From: JBLHKE01 sp047619485
GTDB taxonomy: Bacteria; Verrucomicrobiota; Verrucomicrobiia; Verrucomicrobiales; DEV007
Length of the DNA stretch: 10,384 bases
Assembly (NCBI GenBank): GCA_047619485.1
Contig: JBLHKE010000232.1
Span: 1 to 10,384, forward strand
Reading direction: 5' to 3'
Both the position numbers and the translations under genes were made by a program. The notes under the pieces were generated by a model. That model was not told where the DNA came from and did not search any database. It saw only the letters and a program-made list of their open reading frames with translations. Positions 1-5,045 of this stretch are shown here, one piece after another. Position 1 is the stretch's first letter. Every line of letters starts with the position of its first letter.

Positions 1-75
1 GAACGCTTTGCCTCTGAGAAACCGCAGGTGGAGGGCGAGCTGTGCGGTCGGGTCGGCGTTGGGGGCGAATCCTAA
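1..75 (+). CDS. Possible 3' end of an unidentified upstream gene (partial)
   Basis: Reading from base 1, this frame is open for 24 codons and ends in TAA at 73-75. The tail is Glu/Gly-rich, ending GRVGVGGES, with codon use like neighbouring genes (many G/C third positions). It stops 59 bases before the thioredoxin start, a normal spacing for an upstream gene on the same strand. No function can be read from so short a piece. The minus strand is also open over these bases, but that frame has no usual start codon after its in-frame stop near 129, so the plus reading is preferred. Confidence 0.3.
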   Translation, partial: ERFASEKPQVEGELCGRVGVGGES

Positions 76-94
76 ATCAAAACGAAATCCCCAA

Positions 95-123
95 TTAGTG
101 ATTGAAGTTATGGTAATTATAAT
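95..123 (+). promoter_or_regulatory. Possible promoter for the thioredoxin gene
   Basis: A perfect TATAAT lies at 118-123 in an AT-rich tract (110-131) unlike the surrounding GC-rich DNA. Seventeen bases upstream is a poor -35 match, TTAGTG (95-100). Initiation about 7 bases after the -10 would fall near 130, leaving almost no leader before the ATG at 135. No Shine-Dalgarno sequence precedes that ATG, so a near-leaderless transcript is possible. This is motif matching only. Confidence 0.25.
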
Positions 124-134
124 TATATTTCAGT

Positions 135-557
135 ATGAAGGGATTTTTACTATCGATCGCGATTCTCGGAGGGGTGTTTTATTTTCTCAACGAAGGCAGC
201 TCGAGCTCTGATGCGGGCAAAGTGTATGCGTCAGCGACGGGAGCCGCAGTCGAGGTGACGCCGAGCAACGCGGACTACATGGTGGCTCACGCTGAGGCTC
301 CGGTGATCGCCTATTTCTGGGCACCCTGGTGAGGCTCCTGCGGTGGGGTTTCACAGTTGGTGAAACAAGCAGCAGGGGATCTGAAAGGCGAAGCGGTGGT
401 AGCGATGATCAACGTCGACGACAACCGCAACCTCGCGATGGAATATGGAATCCAGAGCATCCCTGCGATCCTGGTGATCAAAGATCGCGAGGTTCTCGGC
501 AGCATCCGCCCAAGGACGGCGGATAGCCTTGTCAGTGACTTCCGGGAGTTGCGCTAG
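135..557 (+). CDS. Membrane-tethered thioredoxin, probable selenoprotein (UGA = Sec at the active site)
   Basis: Predicted 140-residue thioredoxin-fold oxidoreductase with an in-frame TGA at 330-332 (residue 66). Residues 4-18 are a hydrophobic N-terminal anchor after M-K, then a Ser-rich linker, so the catalytic domain should face the periplasm. The domain (about 45-140) has the beta strand PVIAYFWAPW, then UGA-G-S-C, where thioredoxins have C-G-P-C. The frame continues without disruption through a Lys/Ala-rich helix, strand VVAMINVDDN, and the cis-proline loop GIQSIPAI (Pro110) to a TAG stop. UGA thus replaces exactly the nucleophilic first Cys; the resolving Cys69 is kept. A SECIS-like hairpin starts 3 bases downstream. 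Sec thioredoxins are known in bacteria, and Sec at the attacking position usually raises reactivity. The alternative is a Cys codon mutated to TGA, or a base error, giving a pseudogene. No Shine-Dalgarno is visible; the ATG was chosen because it gives the anchor. Function is inferred from the fold motifs only. Confidence 0.8.
333..378 (+). promoter_or_regulatory. Candidate bacterial SECIS element
   Basis: An RNA hairpin within the coding sequence, directly after the UGA. The upper stem pairs 348-354 (GTTTCAC) with 360-366 (GTGAAAC), seven perfect pairs closing the 5-nt loop AGTTG (355-359). The lower stem pairs 335-341 (CTCCTGC) with 372-378 (GCAGGGG), seven pairs including one G-U. Between them is an internal loop, 342-347 opposite 367-371. 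Known bacterial SECIS elements sit just 3' of the UGA, carry a G in the first two bases of a small apical loop, and place that loop about 16-37 nt away. Here the second loop base is G and the loop starts 22 nt after the UGA. SelB would bind this loop to deliver Sec-tRNA. Pairing was found by eye, without a folding energy. Confidence 0.7.
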
Positions 558-562
558 CCGGA

Positions 563-612
563 GGGCGGACACGCCTGTCTGCCCATCCTCAGTAACGCGG
601 GCACTTCTGCCC
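563..612 (+). repeat. Two tandem REP-like hairpins after the thioredoxin stop
   Basis: Five bases after the TAG stop, 563-571 (GGGCGGACA) pairs with 576-584 (TGTCTGCCC) over a 4-nt loop, nine pairs with one G-U. A second hairpin, 599-603 with 608-612 (GGGCA/TGCCC, loop CTTC), follows. Both share a GCGG...TCTGCCCAT pattern, so they look like two diverged copies of one palindromic unit. No T-tract follows, so they are not classic intrinsic terminators, though they could shield the mRNA 3' end. Whether the unit recurs in the genome cannot be seen here. Confidence 0.45.
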
Positions 613-898
613 ATAAGCGTTAGGTTAAAAAGGACGCAGCCATGTAGCGTAGGCTTTAGGCTGCGTCAAAAACGGCATGTCGCATCTACGCATGGCCTGT
701 GCTCTCGGCGACACGCCAGACGCGCTTGGATAACGTTCGCGCACAGGCCGTCAGAAAACTCAGCCGGAGCATCCAACCGTAGCAGATTTTGCCAGAAATT
801 GGGCACCCATCCCAATTTGGGCTTCCCGTGTTGATGATCGGAGCGATGATCGTGGTTCAAAGGAGCCTCGATCTAAAAGCATCGTATCGATCCCTTAC
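613..898. other. Gene-free stretch with three inverted repeats
   Basis: No convincing coding frame is seen. The stretch has three perfect inverted repeats: 633-641 with 659-667 (GACGCAGCC/GGCTGCGTC), 694-702 with 741-749 (GGCCTGTGC/GCACAGGCC), and 796-803 with 811-818 (AAATTGGG/CCCAATTT). The first is bordered on its left by AAAAA (628-632 region), so on the minus strand it reads as a hairpin followed by a U-tract, terminator-like, but no minus-strand gene is close upstream of it. The region could be an untranslated structured RNA, a decayed mobile element or interspersed palindromic repeats. The sequence does not decide between these. Confidence 0.4.
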
Positions 899-1060
899 AT
901 GTGCATGAAGAAGCAGCTTTTGATTTGGGGAATAGTGGGACTTTGTGGCACAGGGGTCAGCCTGCTTATGTGTTTCTAGATTCCGCTATTAGTGATTGGA
1001 TCAATTGGTTTTCTGCTAGTCTCTCTTTTCATGCCGGGCGCCTCGTCCCTTGATCTCTAG
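899..1060 (+). pseudogene. Possible small two-helix membrane protein interrupted by in-frame TAG
   Basis: From ATG 899 (or ATG 905 in the same frame) a frame reads MCMKKQLLIWGIVGLC and on to TAG at 977-979. The same frame then continues with IPLLVIGSIGFLLVSLF and a short polar tail to TAG at 1058-1060. Before the amber codon is one hydrophobic helix (about residues 7-26). After it is a second of about 17 residues. The two halves together resemble a 50-55 residue two-transmembrane miniprotein. Simplest reading: a point mutation produced TAG and the gene is dead, or only the first helix is made. No Shine-Dalgarno is visible. No homologue is recognised, and a hydrophobic run by chance remains possible. 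Confidence 0.35.
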
Positions 1061-1092
1061 CTCCTAACAAATCACCTGACGGGCAGACGGAC

Positions 1093-1185
1093 GACAATCC
1101 TAAACCCGTAGCGGGCGCGAAAGCGGTAAGAAAGCAACGAGTTCTAGCCGTTGATCACGGCGCTCCCTAAGGTTTAGGATGTGTC
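1093..1185. repeat. 93-bp palindromic element with 14-bp inverted ends
   Basis: Bases 1097-1106 (ATCCTAAACC) are perfectly complementary to 1171-1180. The pairing extends outward with GACA (1093-1096) and TGTC (1182-1185) across one bulged G at 1181. Inside, 1147-1151 and 1157-1161 (GCCGT/ACGGC) form a further small hairpin. It encodes no credible protein. Size and shape suit a small non-autonomous mobile element or a structured RNA. No clear target duplication is seen at the edges. Confidence 0.45.
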
Positions 1186-1209
1186 ATCTAAAACGTGTTG
1201 CTTAAAAAA

Positions 1210-1332
1210 ATGAACCGGCTGCTCCTCGCTTTTATTCTTGTTTCGCTGTCATACCTTGGACAAGCGCTGGACAGGAACCGCCAGCCCGCCCAGAGGTCGA
1301 TGTGGGAAAGGACGTTCGAATCCCAAACCTGA
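1210..1332 (+). CDS. Possible short secreted peptide or gene remnant
   Basis: A 40-codon frame starts with MNRLLLAFILVSLSYLGQA, a good signal-peptide shape (basic residue, hydrophobic core, A-type cleavage region), followed by a polar stretch rich in Arg and Gln and a TGA at 1330-1332. The frame stays open after the TGA (TRGNTAGRFVRFEA) to about 1460, but there it lies opposite the channel's 3' end, so that part is likely a shadow. It may be the 5' stump of a lost secreted protein. An A-tract at 1204-1210 precedes the ATG; no Shine-Dalgarno is seen. Not recognised. Confidence 0.25.
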   Translation: MNRLLLAFILVSLSYLGQALDRNRQPAQRSMWERTFESQT

Positions 1333-1375
1333 ACTCGGGGCAACACCGCCGGGCGGTTCGTCCGCTTTGAAGCTG

Positions 1376-2266
1376 CTACACCAGCCGTTCCAACTCGTCG
1401 TCGATCGCCTGTAGTTTCGAGCGTAGGACCTCGATGCGTTCCTTGCGGTTGAGATCCGCGGCGGCCTCGTCGCCGTCTTGTTCCAGCAGCCGGTGAAGCT
1501 GGCGCTCGGCAACTTCCTTTTGGGCGTTGTCCATGCCGCTGATCACCACACCGATGACGAGGTTGAGCATCACCATCGTGCCGATCAGGACGAAGGAGAT
1601 GAAGTAGGCCGCGCCGAGCAGCGGTTGCGCCTTTGGGGTGATCGTCAGCCCCTCGACCGACTGGTTGTAGCCCGCGTAGGCGTCCGAGCCATACATCTGG
1701 ATGTACATGATGTCGGTCCAGTCCTCGAGCGTGACCACGCGGAACAGCGAGAGCATCGAGGTCCACAGGTCACTGAAGTGTATTGGGTCGTTGCCGCGGA
1801 AGAACATCACCCCGACCACCGCGTAGATGTAAAACAGTAGCGCCAGCAGCAGCGTGACGTAGAACATCGATGGCAGGCTGCGCAGGATCGCGCCCACGAG
1901 GATCTGGAGCTTCGGCACGACGGTCACCAGCCGCAGTACCCGCAGCAGCCGGAACAGCCGCAGCACCGCCGCGTAGCCACCGCCGAAGGGCAGGAAACAA
2001 ACGGCGACGATGATAAAATCGAAGACGTTCCAGCCGTCCTTGAAGAAGCGCAGCGGGTTGGGCGAGAGCGCGATCATCTTGATGATGATCTCGATGGTGA
2101 AGATCGCTAGGATCAGCGTGTCTAACACTTTCCAAAGACCGTGGTAGGCATGCTTGATCTCGGGGAATGTCTCGATCCCCACCACGATGCCCGCGACGAT
2201 GATCGTCCCGATGATGAAGCGGTTGAAAAATTTGGAATCGACGAGTCTGCGGCAGGTTTCGACCAT
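1376..2266 (-). CDS. Voltage-gated cation channel of the NaChBac/CavMr type, likely Ca2+-permeable
   Basis: One six-helix subunit of a tetrameric inner-membrane channel. Numbering from the chosen ATG at 2266 (296 residues): S1 about 15-34, S2 46-66 with FTIEIIIK, S3 78-93, and S4 with arginines at every third place (LRLFRLLRVLRL, R103, R106, R109, R112), the voltage sensor. S5 is about 130-156, the pore filter TLEDWTD at 179-185, and S6 217-245 (MLNLVIGVVISGM). A charged neck and a C-terminal heptad-like stretch at 274-295 should form the tetramer coiled coil. Sodium-selective relatives have TLESW(A/S); here Asp replaces Ser and a further Asp follows, giving three acids per subunit, close to the engineered Ca2+-selective TLDDWSD. 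An upstream TTG at 2299 would add 11 residues. The ATG is preferred because it gives an N-terminus the length of NavAb's. Selectivity is inferred from the filter alone. Confidence 0.9.
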   Translation of the reverse strand: MVETCRRLVDSKFFNRFIIGTIIVAGIVVGIETFPEIKHAYHGLWKVLDTLILAIFTIEIIIKMIALSPNPLRFFKDGWNVFDFIIVAVCFLPFGGGYAAVLRLFRLLRVLRLVTVVPKLQILVGAILRSLPSMFYVTLLLALLFYIYAVVGVMFFRGNDPIHFSDLWTSMLSLFRVVTLEDWTDIMYIQMYGSDAYAGYNQSVEGLTITPKAQPLLGAAYFISFVLIGTMVMLNLVIGVVISGMDNAQKEVAERQLHRLLEQDGDEAAADLNRKERIEVLRSKLQAIDDELERLV

Positions 2267-2364
2267 GGACGATTGTTCAACGGCAGGGGCGATTTGCAAA
2301 CCGAATCGGAGCTGGGGTGGCGAGTGCCGCTTTACAAGCGCGCCAGCCTTGGGCAGTAGTAAGC

Positions 2365-3294
2365 ATGCAACAAGCGATTGACCACCCCTGCGTTTGGCGC
2401 GGCGAAGAACTGCTCGAGCGGGAAGACTGGCTGCACGAGGTGGCTACGGATCGCCTGGAGGAGATCGCGCCGATCCTGACAGGCATCCAGGCCTCGCTGG
2501 AGGAAGGTTGTGGGGCTGCGATGCTACGTGGCTTCCGCGTTGCGGCAGACCCGCGCGAGACCTTCCTCGCCATCGGCGAAAAAATCGGCACGCCCATCTC
2601 GCAGAGTGCAGCGGGTGAGCTGGTGTTCGGCGTGCGCGACGCGGGGCACGGCGACGACGACCCGCGGGCGCGTGGGCCGAACACGCGCAAGAAACTCAGC
2701 TACCATTCGGATCGCTGTGACGTCATCGGTTTCATGTGCCTCAACCAGGCGAGGTGCGGTGGCGAGAACTACCTGGTCAGCTCCGCGGCGATCTACAACG
2801 AGATCCTCGCCAGCCGACCGGATCTGCTCGAGGTGCTGATGCAGCCCTTTTACTACCTGCGCCACACCGTCGACACTGGCAATGACAAAACCTACTGCCG
2901 CCAGCCGGTGTTCTCATTCAGCGGGGGGAAGTTCGCCTGCAATTTGTTGCGCGTGCTCATCGAGCGCGCCCACGCGACGGCGGAACTACCTGATCTGACG
3001 GCGCTCCAGAAAGAAGCGCTCGATTACATCGCGCAGTTAGCGGACTCGCCCGCCATGCATGTCTCCTTCATGCAGCAACCGGGCGACCTGCTATTTCTCA
3101 ACAACTGGGTCACGCTGCACCGTCGCTCCGAGTTTGAGGATCACGCCGAGGAGGAGAAGAAGCGCCACATTTTGCGCATCTGGTTGTCGGTGCCGAACTC
3201 GCGCCCGCTCGACCCGCTGTTCCTGGACAACTACGGTGCGGTCGGTGCGGGGGAGTTGCGCGGCGGCATGCGCGCGGTGATCTCGCAACGCTGA
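2365..3294 (+). CDS. TauD/TfdA-family Fe(II)/2-oxoglutarate-dependent dioxygenase
   Basis: A 309-residue oxygenase of the clavaminate-synthase-like superfamily, expected to be cytoplasmic and to couple 2-oxoglutarate decarboxylation to oxidation of an unknown substrate. Numbered from ATG 2365: the N-terminal part holds ILTGIQASLEEGCGAAMLRG, typical of the family entry. The iron ligands are the H-x-D in LSYHSDRCD (H114, D116) and the distal His in WVTLHRR (H252). The 2-oxoglutarate-binding Arg is probably in HILRIWL (R271). Length and motif spacing are normal. A GTG at 2317 would add 16 residues, but that extension looks unlike the family start, so ATG is preferred; neither has a strong Shine-Dalgarno. 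It is divergent from the channel gene (98 bases between starts) and followed after 56 bases by the esterase on the same strand. Its substrate cannot be told from sequence. Confidence 0.88.
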   Translation: MQQAIDHPCVWRGEELLEREDWLHEVATDRLEEIAPILTGIQASLEEGCGAAMLRGFRVAADPRETFLAIGEKIGTPISQSAAGELVFGVRDAGHGDDDPRARGPNTRKKLSYHSDRCDVIGFMCLNQARCGGENYLVSSAAIYNEILASRPDLLEVLMQPFYYLRHTVDTGNDKTYCRQPVFSFSGGKFACNLLRVLIERAHATAELPDLTALQKEALDYIAQLADSPAMHVSFMQQPGDLLFLNNWVTLHRRSEFEDHAEEEKKRHILRIWLSVPNSRPLDPLFLDNYGAVGAGELRGGMRAVISQR

Positions 3295-3335
3295 GCGTTG
3301 GATCCGTTTTTGCGCTTGGAGAACCGGTGCTAGTC

Positions 3336-3342
3336 GGTGAGG
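3336..3342 (+). promoter_or_regulatory. Ribosome binding site deciding the esterase start
   Basis: GGTGAGG ends 8 bases before ATG 3351. It is one of only two good Shine-Dalgarno-like sites in the window. It supports this ATG over the GTG at 3327, which has no such site and lies upstream of the signal peptide. Confidence 0.5.
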
Positions 3343-3350
3343 CTCGCATC

Positions 3351-4271
3351 ATGCTGCTTCCAAAGATTCTCCTCACCATGATTCTCTCGAGCCTCGTTTT
3401 CGGGATGGATGCTTATTCCCAAGAGAAAAAGTCGAAGCAGAAAAAGAGGCAGGCGGCGCCATTCAAATGGGTCAATGGATCCAAGCGCACGCTACCGGCC
3501 GGGGTGAAACACGTGACCTTCCGCAGCCCGTCGATGGGGGTGGATGTCGGCTACTGCCTCTACTTGCCGCCGGCGTATACTGGGGAGCCGACGCGGCGCT
3601 TCCCGGTGGTCTACCATCTCCATGGTGGTCGGCCGGGGAGCGAGTTGAAGAGTGTGCAACTGGCGGGCTTTGTCGATGCCGCGATCCGCGACAAGAAGAT
3701 AGCACCGACGATCTATGTGTTTCCAAACGGCGGACCGATGAGTTGGTACAACTACCCTGGGAAAGAGAACTGGGAGGGCGAAGACGTCTTCGTGAAAGAG
3801 CTGATTCCACACATTGATAAGAAATACCGGACGATCGGTGAACGGGGAGGGCGTGCGATCGAGGGCTTTTCGCAGGGAGGGCGGGGGGCGACGCGCATCA
3901 TGTTCAAGTATCCGCAGCTGTTCTGTTCTGCTGCACCCGGTGGCTCTGGATACGAGCCCGAGAAACGCATTCAAGAAAGCGGTGGTGCCGAGTCGGAGAA
4001 GGTGAAATTTGCAGCGGGGGACAATGCCTGGGATCTGGCCAAGGACTTCTCGACGCGCGATGGGGCTCCCGAGTTGAGGATTTTACTCTGGGTCGGAACG
4101 AAGGGTTTCAACTACGAGTTCAACTTAAAATTCAGCAAATACCTAGACGAACTCGGCATCGGTCACCAGAGCTTGGTGGTGCCGGATGCGACCCACAGCG
4201 CCAAGCTGATTTACCAGAAAAAAGGCACCGAGCTGATGCGCTTCCACCAGCAGGGTTTTGATTCGAAGTAA
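3351..4271 (+). CDS. Secreted alpha/beta-hydrolase, putative esterase (esterase D / feruloyl-esterase-like)
   Basis: A 306-residue hydrolase with an N-terminal signal peptide (MLLPKILLTMILSSLVFG, then a Lys-rich stretch), so probably periplasmic or exported. The PF00756-type core follows: oxyanion segment YHLHGGRPG (H91-G92-G93), nucleophile elbow EGFSQGG (Ser174), and catalytic His in PDATHSAK (H282). The family acid normally sits in a VGTxD-F motif before the last helices; here the text is VGTKGFNYEFN, with Gly252 at the expected Asp. Glu255 is nearby and might substitute, or activity may be weak. Such proteins in related bacteria often cleave acyl groups from plant or algal polysaccharides, but the substrate here is unknown. 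It follows the oxygenase after 56 bases and may be co-transcribed with it. Confidence 0.85.
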   Translation: MLLPKILLTMILSSLVFGMDAYSQEKKSKQKKRQAAPFKWVNGSKRTLPAGVKHVTFRSPSMGVDVGYCLYLPPAYTGEPTRRFPVVYHLHGGRPGSELKSVQLAGFVDAAIRDKKIAPTIYVFPNGGPMSWYNYPGKENWEGEDVFVKELIPHIDKKYRTIGERGGRAIEGFSQGGRGATRIMFKYPQLFCSAAPGGSGYEPEKRIQESGGAESEKVKFAAGDNAWDLAKDFSTRDGAPELRILLWVGTKGFNYEFNLKFSKYLDELGIGHQSLVVPDATHSAKLIYQKKGTELMRFHQQGFDSK

Positions 4272-4342
4272 CTCGCGAGTTCGACTTTAAAACAATCGCT
4301 GCCTCTCGGTTGTGATAAAACTATCAGGTATGGCTTTTATGA

Positions 4343-4371
4343 TTGACGGTTTAACGATGGGGTGATTTAGT
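4343..4371 (+). promoter_or_regulatory. Possible bactofilin promoter
   Basis: TTGACG (4343-4348, 5 of 6 to consensus) and TTTAGT (4366-4371, 4 of 6) are 17 bases apart. Initiation about 7 bases after the second would be at the GTG start itself, giving a leaderless message. The -10 is weak, so confidence is low. Confidence 0.25.
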
Positions 4372-4377
4372 TGCCAT

Positions 4378-4866
4378 GTGTTAAAAGAAATTTTAGGCCA
4401 ATCAGAGTCTGACTCCAATCCCCCGAGTCAGGGAACGTCTTCGGGAAGTTCGCCGTCGACAGCAAGCAAATCCCCAACCGCCTCCTCCGTCATGAGTACC
4501 AGCAGCCGCAACACCCTCGCCAAAGATGTCGAGATCACCGGCACGATCAAATTTTCCAACGATCTCATCATCGACGGTAAGATCGACGGCGAAGTCATCT
4601 CCGATGGTAGCCTGACGATCGGCGAGAACGCGTTGATCAAAGGCCAGATCAAAACCAAGTCCGTGGTGGTCTTTGGTAAGGTCAACGGCAACATCGAGGT
4701 CAAAGAGCACTGCGATCTCAAGAAGGACGCGGAGATCATCGGCGACATCAAAGCCGGGACGCTTTCGATCGAAGGCGGAGCTTCGTTCATGGGTCAGTCG
4801 GCCGTCGGTCATGGCGCTGCGCCTGCTGCATCTTTGTCGTCGAACAAGCCTGGCGGCGGCAAGTAA
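4378..4866 (+). CDS. Bactofilin-family cytoskeletal protein
   Basis: A 162-residue bactofilin (PF04519 type), which polymerises into nucleotide-free filaments on the inner face of the membrane and scaffolds envelope or cell-shape enzymes. The N-terminal 45-50 residues are a disordered Ser/Pro/Thr-rich tail. From about residue 52 comes the right-handed beta-helix domain with the family's repeats: GTIKFSNDLIIDGKIDGEV, then LTIGENALIKGQI, VVVFGKVNGNIEV and AEIIGDIKAGTLSIEGGA. A Gly/Ala-rich tail ends the protein. The GTG at 4378 was chosen because it gives VLKEILG; the overlapping ATG at 4375 runs straight into TAA. An internal ATG at 4492 would remove the tail and keep the core. The gene stands alone, with no peptidase M23 partner beside it. 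Confidence 0.9.
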   Translation: MLKEILGQSESDSNPPSQGTSSGSSPSTASKSPTASSVMSTSSRNTLAKDVEITGTIKFSNDLIIDGKIDGEVISDGSLTIGENALIKGQIKTKSVVVFGKVNGNIEVKEHCDLKKDAEIIGDIKAGTLSIEGGASFMGQSAVGHGAAPAASLSSNKPGGGK

Positions 4867-4884
4867 ATTTCGCGCGATCCGCAG

Positions 4885-4978
4885 CCAGTGCTGCCGCTCC
4901 GATGGAGAGTGGGCTCGCAGTCCGATCAGAAGGGCGCCGCGCTCCCGCTAGACCTTCTGGACGGCAATGCAGCACTGG
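4885..4978. repeat. Nested palindrome between convergent genes
   Basis: In the 179-base gap between the bactofilin and beta-CASP stops, 4885-4894 (CCAGTGCTGC) pairs perfectly with 4969-4978. Inside it, 4927-4933 (CAGAAGG) pairs with 4953-4959. A further small hairpin at 5000-5017 (CTCTCG/CGGGAG with one G-U) follows. No T-tract adjoins the stems, so this may be a Rho-type end, a structured RNA, or a palindromic repeat. No protein frame is credible here. Confidence 0.4.
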
Positions 4979-5045
4979 GTGACTGTCTAGTGATACTCTC
5001 GGATCTTCGGGAGCAGGTTGCAAATCCACTTTCCTAATCAGCAAC

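Noticed and set aside
1..75. Minus-strand frame over the left edge as a real gene start
   Set aside because: It reads smoothly but has no ATG, GTG or TTG between its upstream in-frame stop and the coding-like part.
666..860. Minus-strand frame of 64 residues in the intergenic stretch
   Set aside because: It starts with TTG, has no ribosome site, and spans several inverted repeats; its composition looks like translated repeat sequence rather than a gene.
577..1088. GTCTGCCC (577-584) and GGGCAGAC (1081-1088) as ends of a transposon
   Set aside because: Only 8 bases match, no transposase lies between, and no target duplication is visible.
1330..1332. TGA in the short secreted frame as a second Sec codon
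   Set aside because: No Cys-type motif or SECIS-like hairpin was seen beside it, and the frame beyond it mostly lies opposite the channel gene.
2297..2299. TTG as the channel start
   Set aside because: It adds 11 residues without family support; the ATG at 2266 gives an N-terminus matching NavAb in length.
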